A DNA stretch of 64,000 nt, taken from assembly GCF_041296385.1 (NCBI RefSeq), contig NC_091017.1:11836001-11900000 (forward strand). Direction: 5' to 3'. Both the position numbers and the translations under genes were made by a program. This DNA comes from Aphelocoma coerulescens (taxonomy: Eukaryota; Chordata; Aves; Passeriformes; Corvidae). Below, piece by piece: positions 48,736-61,065 of the stretch (position 1 is the stretch's first letter; the number at the start of each line of letters is the position of its first letter). Under the pieces are notes generated by a model that was not told the origin of the DNA, searched no databases, and was given only the letters and a program-made list of their open reading frames with translations.

Positions 48736-49722
48736 CTCTCGCAAGGACCGAAATTCCCGATAGGCGTCTCTGCGCTTTCTGCAATGCTGCACGCACAAGC
48801 CCGGTGCTCTGAGGCTTCGTTCTTCGCCTTTCGTTGTCTGGGCAGAAGAGAAGCCGAGCGAGGCCATTGTGCTTTGCCGCTTGTCAGTGTGCTGTGCACG
48901 GTTTTTCCGCAGCTCGAGCTAGCGGGAGACCCCTTCGGTTTCGCGGCGTCCACACTACCCATGGTAGCTCTCGCTCAGCGAAACTTGAAGGGGAGAAGCA
49001 CTTGCTGGATGAGTCTTTCAGTGTGCAGGACTTTGAAAACACAGCAGCGCAATCGGGGCCACGAGAACGACCGCTGAGAAGTCGCTCTCGCACAGAGAAC
49101 CGTGCCAGGATGACGAGCTCGCCCAGCATTTGCCCCTGACACTTGGGGAACTCGTAGCTGCCAGTGCCTTCCAGGGGCAGTCTGCTTTCTGTCATAACCT
49201 GCATAGGGCCCGTCAGATGGTGGTGCTGTCTGCCTTCTCCTTCTCGGCCAGAGTGTACTCTGGTGCACACTGCAGTCTGGCAAGGAGCAAAGATCTTCGG
49301 TAGACATCTCGCACAGGAGAAAGTTGCCAAGAAAGAACCACGTTCTTCATCAGCCCTCCTCATGTCCCGATTGGGGTGCTGCCTTCAAAGCCTTGCACAT
49401 TGAAAGACTTCTCCAGCAAGTGCTTCTCCCCTGGCGCACTTCGCTGAGTGAGAGCTGCATGGGCAGCGTGGACTGAGCGAAACCGAAAGGGTGTCGCTGT
49501 AGCTCGAGCTGAGCAAAGAAACCGTGCACGGTGCACCGTTGGTGGGTGCAGCATGCACGCGGAAAAGCAGCAAAGTTCACTGCCATCGCTGGCCTTCTCT
49601 TCAGTCCAGACCACTTAAGGCAAACAATTTAGCTGCAGAGCACTGGGCTTGCGTGTGCAGTGCACCAAATTGCCCAAGACCAGCAAGGGCTCGTTCACAA
49701 GCAGAGTCGGCTGAGAGCATTC
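48736..49722. repeat. Imperfect palindrome, unit 5 (36-bp match lost)
   Basis: Same right-arm replacement as in unit 4. Confidence 0.78.
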
Positions 49723-50554
49723 TTGCTTGCTCCAGAAAGGAAGCCGCAGCTATAGTGCTTCATCCCACAGCGTGGACATAGGCACTTTCCTAGTTGTTCA
49801 GCCTTGCAGAGTCCCTGCAACTAGAGCTCAGCCAGGAGCAGGCGTCAAAGCAGAAGGCTTTCCTAAAGCACGCCTCTCCAACCAGCCTTCGGAAATCGCA
49901 AATGACACTGTGGCTCTGTGCCTTTCTTCTAAGACAGACGCCCACCTTGCTTTCACTCTCGCAGCTCCCTTGGCAGCCTCCAGCAGCTGCTTTCCTGGAG
50001 AACGGCCCGAGAAGTAGAAGCCAGGGCTGGGCTGCACCTTCGCCTTCCGCACGTAAGCGGCACCAGACTCACCGGTGCGCTCTGTTCTTCCCTCCTCCGC
50101 TGCATGCTACTACCATCGTGTTCTCGGAAAGACGGAGACTGAAGGGAAGCGCAAATGCTTCCACAGAGAGCTACAAGAGGAATAGGCAGCAGCAGCACAG
50201 GCAAGTGCCGTGGAACTTCCTCCTTCCCAAGGCTATAACGTCAATTCAGCAGGCAGGAGAGTGGCAGCCACGCTCGTCTTGCAGCCCGTACAACGAGCAC
50301 GCGAGCCCGGCGCTCCGCGGCTTCGTTCTTCGCCTTTTCGAGCACGCCGTACCTTCGTTCCCCCGGAGGCGGACGGTCTTCTGCTTCTCGCCCGGAACAC
50401 TGTGCCCGGCAGTGCAGCGCTTTCTGCGGCAAGCTGCAAAGCGCCCGTCAGATGGCGATGCTGTCTGCCCGCTCCTCGGCTCGAGTGTACTCCGGCGCAC
50501 GCTGCCGTCTCGCAAGGAGCAAAGAGCTTCGGTAGACATCTCGCACAGGAGAAA
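49323..50554 (+). repeat. 1.23-kb monomer, unit 5 copy 1 (type b)
   Basis: It matches the first monomer of unit 4 at all diagnostic sites compared, including GGACTGAGC near 49472. Confidence 0.93.
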
Positions 50555-51786
50555 GTTGCCAAGAAAGAACCACGTTCTTCATCAGCCCTCCTCATGTCCC
50601 GATTGGGGTGCTGCCTTCAAAGCCTTGCACATTGAAAGACTTCTCCAGCAAGTGCTTCTCCCCTGGCGCACTTCGCTGAGTGAGAGCTGCATGGGCAGCG
50701 TGGGCTCAGCGAAACCGAAAGGGTGTCGCTGTAGCTCGAGCTGAGCAAAGAAACCGTGCTCGGTGCACCGTTGGTGGGTGCAGCATGCACGCGGAAAAGC
50801 AGCAAAGTTCACTGCCATCGCTGGCCTTCTCTTCAGTCCAGACCACTTAAGGCAAACAATTTAGCTGCAGAGCACTGGGCTTGCGTGTGCAGTGCACCAA
50901 ATTGCCCAAGACCAGCAAGGGCTCGTTCACAAGCAGAGTCGGCTGAGAGCATTCTTGCTTGCTCCAGAAAGGAAGCCGCAGCTATAGTGCTTCATCCCAC
51001 AGCGTGGACATAGGCACTTTCCTAGTTGTTCAGCCTTGCAGAGTCCCTGCAACTAGAGCTCAGCCAGGAGCAGGCGTCAAAGCAGAAGGCTTTCCTAAAG
51101 CACGCCTCTCCAACCAGCCTTCGGAAATCGCAAATGACACTGTGGCTCTGTGCCTTTCTTCTAAGACAGACGCCCACCTTGCTTTCACTCTCGCAGCTCC
51201 CTTGGCAGCCTCCAGCAGCTGCTTTCCTGGAGAACGGCCCGAGAAGTAGAAGCCAGGGCTGGGCTGCACCTTCGCCTTCCGCACGTAAGCGGCACCAGAC
51301 TCACCGGTGCGCTCTGTTCTTCCCTCCTCCGCTGCATGCTACTACCATCGTGTTCTCGGAAAGACGGAGACTGAAGGGAAGCGCAAATGCTTCCACAGAG
51401 AGCTACAAGAGGAATAGGCAGCAGCAGCACAGGAAAGTGCCGTGGAACTTCCTCCTTCCCAAGGCTATAACGTCAATTCAGCAGGCAGGAGAGTGGCAGC
51501 CACGCTCGTCTTGCAGCCCGTACAACGAGCACGCGAGCCCGGCGCTCCGCGGCTTCGTTCTTCGCCTTTTCGAGCACGCCGTACCTTCGTTCCCCCGGAG
51601 GCGGACGGTCTTCTGCTTCTCGCCCGGAACACTGTGCCCGGCAGTGCAGCGCTTTCTGCGGCAAGCTGCAAAGCGCCCGTCAGATGGCGATGCTGTCTGC
51701 CCGCTCCTCGGCTCGAGTGTACTCCGGCGCACGCTGCCGTCTCGCAAGGAGCAAAGAGCTTCGGTAGACATCTCGCACAGGAGAAA
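50555..51786 (+). repeat. 1.23-kb monomer, unit 5 copy 2 (type c)
   Basis: It matches the second monomer of unit 4 at all diagnostic sites compared. Confidence 0.93.
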
Positions 51787-51975
51787 GGTGCCAGGACGAC
51801 ACCACATTCCTCCTCACCCCTTCTCGTGGCCCACATTGTGGTGCTGCCTTCAAAGCCGTGCGCATTGAAAGACTCTTCCAGCAAGTGCTTCTCCCCTGGC
51901 ACACTTCGCTCAGCGACAGCTACGTGGGCAGCGTGGACTCAGCGAAACTGAAAGGGTGTCCTTGTAGCTCGAGCT

Positions 51976-52630
51976 TGTTGGAGAGGATGAAAGTTTGGTA
52001 AGAAAGTTTCACAGCTATGTAAGCTTGACAGAAAGATCTCTGAATGTAGAAACTTAGCATGAGGTAGAAATGGAAACGAGTTTTGATAGAGAGTAAAAGG
52101 TGTTTTGCTGAAACACTGATCACTGAATAACTGAGAAGGCAAAGGTTGGAGATTGAGTTGGAAGGAGATGTTTTTTATTAGGACACCGGTATGTGAGTAC
52201 AAACAAGCACATGTTTTTCACCAAGTAAATAAGTCTCAAGAAGGCCATAAGGAAATAGAAAACATGTTTTTACCAAAAAGAGAGCTATCGCAGGCAAACA
52301 AGAAATGTCGATGTAGCAAGAAGAAGAGAGGTCTGAGAATTTTCCACTGTAAGCTTAAATTGTAACATACTTACTCTTGTGATTGGATAAGAATGACTAT
52401 AATATGGTAATGGTAGTAGTCATGATAGGCTACAGGCAAATGTAAAGGTATTGTTGTATGGTGCTTATTGGTTGCTATGTATTGAGATACTCAGCAAAGA
52501 AAAATACATAATGCTTTCTAACTTGAACAGAAAGCGGCTCCAGGTATGCCTACCAGCTGTAGCTGACAGCTGTAGGGCTGGCTCTGGATACCCACTCCCT
52601 GAAATGCTGTAACTTCGCCTATGCAATACA
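51976..52630. mobile_element. Probable LTR-derived insert, unit 5
   Basis: No difference from the unit 1 copy was noticed. Confidence 0.45.
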
Positions 52631-52682
52631 CAGCTTTCAAGAGAGCCGCCTGAAGTCCAGACACCCTTCGCGAGCCTTTCTC

Positions 52683-54707
52683 CTATAGAGCTGTGGAAAG
52701 AAATCGTGCACGCTACACCGAGGGTGCGTGCAGCATGCACGAGCAAAAGCGGCAAAGTTCAGTGCCCTCGCTGGGCTTCCCTTCCGTGCGGATAACGTGA
52801 GGCGAAAAATGAAGCCGCAGAGCACCGGGCTTGCAGGTGCAGTGCACCGAGTTGCAGAAGTCCAGCAGGCTCGTTCACAAGCCAAGCCGGCTGAGGGAGT
52901 CCTCGCGTCTCCAAAAGGGAACGCGGAGCCGTAGCACTTCATCCCACAGCGTGGAGATAGGCACTTCCCTAGTCGTTCAGCCTTGCAGAGTCCCTGCAGC
53001 TAGAGCTCACCCAGGAGCAGGCGTCAAAGCAGAAGGCCCTCCTAAAGCACCCTTTCTCCAAGCAGCCTCCTGAAAGGGCGCATCACAGTGCGGCTCTGCG
53101 CCTTTCTTCTAAGACAGACGCCCGCTATACTTTCGTGCTCGCAGCTCCCTTGGCAGCCTCCAGCAGCTACTCTCCTGGAGAACGGCCGTAGACGTCAAAG
53201 CCAGTGCTGGGCTGCACCTCCGCCCTCCCCAGGTAAGCAACAGCGAACTCACCGGTGCACTCTGTACTTCCCTCCTCCGCTTGCATCCTACATGCATTCG
53301 TGTTCTCCGAAACTCAGAGACTGAAGGGAAGGGCAATTGCTTCCCCAGATAGCTGCAAGGGCACTAGGCAGCAGCAGCACAAATTTCACATGACCTGATG
53401 CACTGTAGAGATATTACCCTGTTACCCCTCCTTTCTCCTCGTCCTCGACCAATTGTGGTGGGATGTCGAAAGGCTTGGCCAGCGAAAAGCTCATCCAGCA
53501 AGGGCGTCTCTCTTGACGCATTTCCCTGACCGAGAGCTACACAGATGGTCTGGACACTGTAAAACAGCAAGAAAATAATTCTATGTCCAGCTGAGGAAAA
53601 TCCGTGCACAGAAAAATGTAGATGCCTGCAGTAAACAATCTGAAGAGCGGCAAAGCTCCAAGCCATCGCTGCGCTTCAGTCCTGTCCGGACCACAGAAGG
53701 CGAAGAACGAAGCAGCTGGGCACCGGCTTCATGGACTCAGTGGCGCGACTTGCAAACGTCCAGCCAAGAGCTGCTTCAACAAGCAGATTCAGCCGAGAAT
53801 GCTCTGCCTGCACTTTCCCTCGCAGCGCTAGGCAGCACCACGTTCTGTTTGCGTGGCAGCCTGATTCTTAACGGAAAGATTCTCAATGCCTGTGTCTGGC
53901 ACAGAGAACGGTTTTAGGTCAGCAAGCTCACCCGGCGCTTACCCTCGACGCGTGCAAACCTGTATTTGCACCGCATTCCAGTGGCAGCCCTCTTTCCTTT
54001 CCAGCCGGCACAGCGCCGTCAGATCGCGGTGCTCTCTGCACCTGCCTTCTCGCTTCCAAGTGCCACCGCGCACATTACAGCCTTGCAGGGAGCGAAGAGG
54101 CGGAGAGGCGTCTCGCAAAGAAGAACGTGCCGGGACGAAAAGGTGCTCTTTCCTTTCTCCTCCTCCTTTGCCCGAATGGTGGTGCTGTGTTGAAAGGCTT
54201 GGCCAGCGAAAAGCTCATCCAGCAAGTGTTTCTCTCCTGACGCCTTTCGCTGAGCGAGAGAGCTACACGGACACTTTCGACTCGGGGAAACAGCAAGAGA
54301 ATGACTGTACGTCGAGCTGAGGAAAAGCCGTGCACAGCAGCCTGTGGCTGCGTGCAGTGTTCACGCTGAAGAGCGGCAAAGCTCCAAGCCATCGCTGCGC
54401 TTCAGTCCTGTCCGGACCACAGAAGGCGAAGAACGAAGCAGCTGGGCACCGGCTTCATGGGCTCAGTGGAGCGACTTGCAAATGTCCAGCCAAGAGCTGC
54501 TTCAACAAGCAGATTCAGCTGAGAATGCTCTGCCTGCTTCAACAAAGTAAGGCGCAGCCCTTGCACTGCAGCACACTGCCTGGCCAGAAACAGGTTCTTA
54601 CACCTTCAGTGCTGCCGAGCCCACGCAGCTTGAGCACACCCAGAAGGACGCGTCCAGAAAGAAGGCGTTCTTCGAGTGCCTTGTCCTTCCTTGTTCTGTC
54701 TTTCATC
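52683..54707 (+). repeat. 3' diverged module block, unit 5
   Basis: It has a private C to G change at 52956. Confidence 0.75.
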
Positions 54708-55168
54708 TGCACCTGAAACAGTGGGTCTACGTGTTTTCCTTCCCAGGGAAAAGAACTTTCATTCTTGTCCAGGAGTCTATGGCTAAAATGGTGATTGCAT
54801 GTCCCATATCCAATACAACCAAGGATTACTCCCGGAGGAAAGCTGCCAGGACAGATGGGTCTTGCTGGCTTTGACCACCCCTGGGCCACCTCTCATATTC
54901 TCCTGAAACAGTGGGGTACATGAAGGCATTGCCATACCTGATCATCCCTTGCCATGCAGAGCCCAGCCTTGCATTGCCTTACAGACACCTCTGTGTACCT
55001 CCCTTGCCCTTCCTATGTCTCCATTGCATGGCCTTGTTCACCAATCTCCCACCTTGACTTTCTTACCCCTTGTTTCCTGGTCTTGTCTTGCCTGCTTCTC
55101 CTATGACTCTCTTGGCCTTGCCTAAGTCTCTCTTGCCTTGCTTTGCAAAGCCAACACTTGCCTTGCCC

Positions 55169-55225
55169 TGCAAAGCCAACACTTGCCTTGCCCTGCTACC
55201 CCTCTTTCCCTCGCCTAGTCTACCC
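55169..55225 (+). repeat. 25-bp tandem duplication and adjacent 10-bp deletion, unit 5
   Basis: A word beginning CAAAGCCAACACTTGCC occurs twice in tandem here and once elsewhere (for example 9836 onward). Just downstream, a CACACCTACC repeat present in other units (near 9885-9905) is missing. The net effect of +15 bp explains the unit length. Confidence 0.9.
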
Positions 55226-55461
55226 ACCTTTGACTGGCCTATCCATCCGATCATCACCTTTTCTGCACCACCCCTCCATGCTCTTGTCTTGCCTTGGCCT
55301 GCCTACCCTTCCCTTGCCTTGCACTGCCTTGCATAACCCTTGCCCTTCTTGACATTTGTGCCCCTTTCCAACATGGCCTTGCTTTCCTTTGCCTACCCCT
55401 CCCAATCCCTGCTTTGCCTACAGATTCCTGGCCTTCTTTTGTCTACCACTCCTTTGCCTTT

Positions 55462-55785
55462 TGTGGGAACCAACAGCTGGTCTGAAGGCCTCACAGACAT
55501 TTCCGTTGATACAATCATTTTGTACCCGTGAGAATTGCAGAAGCAAGAAGATAAACAACAGAAAGAAGTTGTAACAGCTGCAAAAGGGACGATACTGGCT
55601 GATGTTTAGCAAAGAATGTGTGTACACTATAGACAACCAGTAGTATTGTATTATAGCAAAATAATAGTCCATGCACATGTAGCTAAAAAAGTGCATAAGA
55701 GAAGATGCATAAATAATACAAGTGGTTTTTTGCCATTGCTCGGGGCAGAGAGTGTATGTGTGTCGTGACCGTCTCAACAGCAACA
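55462..55785 (+). mobile_element. Solo LTR-like insert, unit 5 (CCAAT changed)
   Basis: An A to G change at 55640 turns the CCAAT box into CCAGT. The rest is as in unit 1. Confidence 0.55.
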
Positions 55786-56235
55786 GCCTTGCACTGCCTT
55801 TCATAACCAGCCCCTGCCTACTGCCTCCTTCCCTGGCCTTCCATGTCTTGTCTTCCTCTCCTTTGATTTAACTTGCTTCTCCTATCTCTCCCTTGCTTGC
55901 CTTACTCCACTGACCTTTCTGTGTTCTTGCCTTGACTTGCCTAGCTGTTCCTTGCTTCACATTGCTTTGTGTAAGCATTCCCTGTTTTTATTTGCCTACC
56001 CCTTTCTTGCCTGGCCTTTCCTTGCCTAGCCTTTCTTGTCTTTGCCTGCCCTCTGCATCACTGGACTTACCTTCCTATGCCCTGCCTTCCCTACAGCTTC
56101 TGGGCCTTCTCTTGCCTCGCACTCATTGGCCCTACTTTGCTGCCTGCTCACTGCTCTTGCTTTGCTTTCCCTAACTTTCCCTTGACTTGACTAGAATTGC
56201 CTAAACTTACTTTGACTGCATTGCCTTGCCTGCAT

Positions 56236-56370
56236 GGAAGAAAAGGCAAGGCAGGGCAAAGCAAGGAAATCATAGGCAGGGCAGGGCAAGGGAGACATAG
56301 GCAAGAGAGACGTAGCCAAGGAAGGCAAAGCAAGGGTAGGCTAGGAAAAACCAGGCAATGGTACTGAAGG
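56236..56370 (-). repeat. GGCAA purine tract, unit 5
   Basis: No change from unit 1 was noticed inside the tract. Confidence 0.88.
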
Positions 56371-56424
56371 CAACGCAAGGCCAAGTGACTCATAATGCCT
56401 TTCCTTGGAATGCAAAGGTCTGAA

Positions 56425-57515
56425 TCCCAGTGTTGGTGGAGCAGATGATAAGGTCCCATGGGGAAGTAAACTCAACTGAGACATTTCTCTCCTGGCACCT
56501 CTTGTGTAGGAGCAATTCTTAGATATATTCAATATTGGCGGTAGCACGCCAGTTCCTCAGAGAGGATGACAATGCTTTTCCATGGGAAGGAAAGCACCTA
56601 GCCCCAGTGTTTCAGGTGCACATAAGAAGCTGCCTAGTGGAGGTAAAGGGCAGCAGCAACTTTCTGTCCTGGCATATTTGGTGTAGAAGCACTGCCTTGA
56701 TTTGTACAAGTATGGAGTTGCTACGCCCTATTTTCAAGGCAGTCTCCTGAAAAAGTCAATTTTGGCATGTCGTTTCCACTTCTGAAAGGTGGTCTTCTGA
56801 ACTCTTGGCAGTAAGCCAAGACAAGCAGCTATGCTCATCCTTGGTGTGCAGCTGATTTAGACACCAGGGCAGGTAATGTCCAGTAACACTGTTCTGGCAC
56901 ATTGGATGGGAGCAGTTCCTGGATGTTTTCTATTTTGGAGGAGGAGATCCCAGTTCTTCTGAGATGGGCTCATAGTTTCTCTCTTTGGCAAAGAAAGCAG
57001 TTTTGGATCTGCATGTAGGGTGTTCTCAGCGAATTAATGGCTTTTCCTCATGGGCAGTTCTGTGGGCTATAGCTGTTGAACTGTTAGAGAAGGAATGAAA
57101 AAGCCAAGCTGTTGAACAAATTTGCATCCTGCTGACTTTAGCAGCCCCTGATAAAATTCTGTTTGCATCCTGACTCTGTGAGACTGAAGGATTATGATGG
57201 TACTTAAAGCTGAGGAGGAAAGTGCACATAGAAGAGCATGTGAATTTAATGGCTCTTCCTAGTAGGCAGTTCTCTGGGCTAGAGCTGTTGAACTGTTAGA
57301 GAGGGAATGCAAGAGCCAAGCTTCTGAGCTCTTTTCCCTGCTACCTTTAAAGTATGAGCATTCCCTGGTGCTCTCCTATTTGGATAATAAGTTAGAGTGG
57401 GTTTCACATTCACTTTGAAGAATAGAAACAGCGCCATGTGAACCTGTGCCATCAGCTTTCCTTTCCAACTAAATGTTCCTACTTGCAATCTTGCAATTCT
57501 TACTTGCAATCATGC
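56425..57515 (+). repeat. Degenerate ~200-bp tandem array, unit 5
   Basis: Private changes near 56888 (CAGTAACACTG) and at 57117, the latter turning AATAAA into AACAAA. It has the C variant where units 3 and 4 have T. Confidence 0.65.
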
Positions 57516-58213
57516 AGAGCACCGTGCTTGAGGCTGGTGCATTGAAGAAAATTAAATTAGGGCTGTATCAGTACAAAGGAGAGATTGCCATTTGCAAAAC
57601 CTCGTTTCGCTTAAGTTAGTAATATTGTAAGTGTTAATTGAGTGGTCATTGGTTGCCTATCACCATCCTGATGCACTAATTTCATCAAGTGTAAATATTG
57701 GTCACAAAAGGTGCCCATTCAGCAACCTGTTGCTGTCTCCACATGGAAGTGTCTTCCGGACGAAATCAAAAGACATTCGAAGAGCCAGGATCCGCAAAGG
57801 AACAAACTATTGCCACATGAATGGTGCTGGGCGCCATGAGGAGCAGTTAACTTTAACCTGCGCGCTGTCAGCACTCAGAAGAACAACCCCAGCATGGCAG
57901 GGGGGACTTGCAAAAGAAGGAAAGGCCCCTCACCTAGCTATAAACCACCCAAAGTGCAGAGCCAAGTTGAAAACACCACTGCTCTCAAATCAACCGTGTC
58001 AGGACAAAAAGATTTCACTGATCTCCCCCTTCCAGGTACAAACTCTTATGTGCACCACACTCAGAGGGCAATGTGAGCTCCCCAGCGCTGTCTTTCACTC
58101 TCGCAGAGTCCAGATACTAACTTGTGAACATCCTACACAAACATTAGCTCATGAAAGTGCCAGCTTGAGCAAGAACAGCAGACCCTCCCATTGCACCCCC
58201 TTGTCATCCAGAG
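57516..58213. other. Spacer across the unit 5/unit 6 boundary
   Basis: No difference from the first complete spacer was noticed. The open frame is at 57631-58293. Confidence 0.55.
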
Positions 58214-60078
58214 TGCGGCGGTTTGTTGAAAATCATGGACTCGGAAAGACCAATGCAGCAACTGCTTTTCTCTCTCCTACTGCCTTTCCCTGAGCGAGAG
58301 GTAGATGGATGATGTGGACTTAGTGGAACAGAAAGAGTATGACTGTACTTATAAGGGAGGAAAACCCCCCACAGCATACTGTGCTGTGTGCAGTACACGC
58401 TCTGAAAAGAGACAAAGCTGAATGCTGCCAGCGGGCTTCGGTTCTCAGACTGCTTGCATGGGCAGAGCTGCGGGCTCTTTTAAGGATGGAAACTGGCATC
58501 TGTGAGTGTAAAGAATGTGACTTTCCACACAGCTTAGAAGAAAGGTGCATAGCCCCAGTGAGAAGTGTGTACGTGAAAGACTGGCAGAAGAAGTCGCAGT
58601 CCAGCAAGGCTGGTATCTTTTTCTTTGTGCCAAATAGGCACCTTGGGAACATGAAAGTACTTGATGGTAGCCAAACTGACAGTGAAGGCACAGAACACCG
58701 TCGGGTGTGTGCAGTGTACAGACGCAATGTAAAAGCCCTGAGTACCATTTGACTGCAGTCATAGTGCAAGTTTGCAACTGTACCATGCAAGGCCAGTGAA
58801 AGCTTCCTGTGCGGCCACATTTTCGTATTGGAGCTCGCTAGCTGGAAGTGATTCGGTTTGTCTGCAGTATCCGCTCGACTGAATGTGATGTGTCACTGGA
58901 AAGAAAAGTACAGACCAGCAGTGCGTTTGATATGGTTCAGGGGCTGCAAAGGAAATGTACAGGCCACCTCTGGGATTTTGGTCTTTGTGCATTCCCATGG
59001 CAGCAGTTCCTGGATGTTTTTGTTCTACAGTTTAGGCTCAGTGAGAGAGAAAAAATGCGAGAGCACGCATAGCAGAGCCACAGGGAGAATTGCTGAGGTA
59101 TGAGTTGCGTGCTGTTCAGATACTGCCGTACCAAAGGCCTACCTAAACACTGCTGCTGATCTAGCATGTCTTTCTGTAGCAAGACTTGTTGGTACTGCAA
59201 AACAGAAGATGCGTGAGGTCAAATGAATCTGGACAGAAAATTTCAGACGAGCAGCCTATGAGTGCATGATTGAAACAGTAAATTTAGGTGACAGAATAGA
59301 TCGTGGCATCGATTTGCGTAGTGTTAATATTCTCTGAAGGGAATGCAAAAAGCCAAGATGTGTTTTCCATTCTAGCTGTTCCTGACAAAAACTGAGGAAT
59401 AAAACTTTCGTTCTAGATGGAATGTAACATTCAGTTCCCAGGATTTTGCACTCCAAAGTTCAACAAAAGAGTTTCCACAAGAATCTTGAGAAGAAGCACA
59501 ATCACTTCCACCTAGAGCTGGAAGAGGAAGAGGCAGCGGCACAAGCAAGTGCCCTTGAGCGTCCTCCTTCCGAATGCTAGAACGTCAATTCAGCAGGCAG
59601 GAGTGCAGCAGCCACCCTTCGTCTTGCAAGCCCATACGACGCGCACACCAGCCCGGTGCTCTGCGGCTTCGTCCTTCGCCTTTTCGAGCACGCCGTACCT
59701 TCATTCTCCCGGAGGCGAACAGCGGTCTGCTTCTCGCACGGAACGCTGTGTCGGCAGCCAAGCGCTCCAGTGCACTGCTTCTGCCCAAACACGCCTGGGC
59801 CCTGCACCTCTCCTTCCCAGCGCTACGTAGCAGCACAATCTGTCCCTCTTGCGATCCCAAGCTAAGCGGAAAGCTTCTCGGCTACGTCTCCCGCAGAGAG
59901 CTGTGCCAGGACAATAAGCTTGCAAGCACTTTGCTCCTGACACTAGTGGCAACAGGGATTCGCACCACCTTCCAGGAGCAGTCCTCTTGCCTTTTACAAG
60001 GTGCAAAAGCGCCCCCTCTGTGGCGGTGCTGTCTGCCCGGTCTTTCTCGGCTCGAAGCACCACGAGGCACACAAGACT
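58214..60078 (+). repeat. 5' diverged module block, unit 6
   Basis: It has a G to A change at 58953 relative to the other units. Confidence 0.7.
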
Positions 60079-61065
60079 CTCTCGCAAGGACCGAAATTCC
60101 CGATAGGCGTCTCTGCGCTTTCTGCAATGCTGCACGCACAAGCCCGGTGCTCTGAGGCTTCGTTCTTCGCCTTTCGTTGTCTGGGCAGAAGAGAAGCCGA
60201 GCGAGGCCATTGTGCTTTGCCGCTTGTCAGTGTGCTGTGCACGGTTTTTCCGCAGCTCGAGCTAGCGGGAGACCCCTTCGGTTTCGCGGCGTCCACACTA
60301 CCCATGGTAGCTCTCGCTCAGCGAAACTTGAAGGGGAGAAGCACTTGCTGGATGAGTCTTTCAGTGTGCAGGACTTTGAAAACACAGCAGCGCAATCGGG
60401 GCCACGAGAAGGACCGCTGAGAAGTCGCTCTCGCACAGAGAACCGTGCCAGGATGACGAGCTCGCCCAGCATTTGCCCCTGACACTTGGGGAACTCGTAG
60501 CTGCCAGTGCCTTCCAGGGGCAGTCTGCTTTCTGTCATAACCTGCATAGGGCCCGTCAGATGGTGGTGCTGTCTGCCTTCTCCTTCTCGGCCAGAGTGTA
60601 CTCTGGTGCACACTGCAGTCTGGCAAGGAGCAAAGATCTTCGGTAGACATCTCGCACAGGAGAAAGTTGCCAAGAAAGAACCACGTTCTTCATCAGCCCT
60701 CCTCATGTCCCGATTGGGGTGCTGCCTTCAAAGCCTTGCACATTGAAAGACTTCTCCAGCAAGTGCTTCTCCCCTGGCACACTTCGCTGAGTGAGAGCTG
60801 CATGGGCAGCGTGGACTCAGCGAAACCGAAAGGGTGTCGCTGTAGCTCGAGCTGAGCAAAGAAACCGTGCACGGTGCACCGTTGGTGGGTGCAGCATGCA
60901 CGCGGAAAAGCAGCAAAGTTCACTGCCATCGCTGGCCTTCTCTTCAGTCCAGACCACTTAAGGCAAACAATTTAGCTGCAGAGCACTGGGCTTGCGTGTG
61001 CAGTGCACCAAATTGCCCAAGACCAGCAAGGGCTCGTTCACAAGCAGAGTCGGCTGAGAGCATTC
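60079..61065. repeat. Imperfect palindrome, unit 6 (36-bp match lost)
   Basis: The right arm reads CTGGCACAC. The left arm carries the private G at 60411. Confidence 0.78.

Larger units (their letters stand above)
54910..56231 (+). repeat. TTGCC-rich pyrimidine tract, unit 5 (length variant)
   Basis: 15 bp longer than in the other units, with extra substitutions near 56095 and 56210. Confidence 0.9.
46542..57884 (+). repeat. Macrosatellite unit 5 (two monomers, indels in the TTGCC tract)
   Basis: Length 11343 bp. Relative to unit 4 it gained a 25-bp tandem duplication and lost 10 bp, both around 55168-55225, net +15. It has several private substitutions in its 3' half, at 52956, 55640 and 57117 and near 56095, 56210 and 56888. 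The monomer region matches unit 4. Confidence 0.95.
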
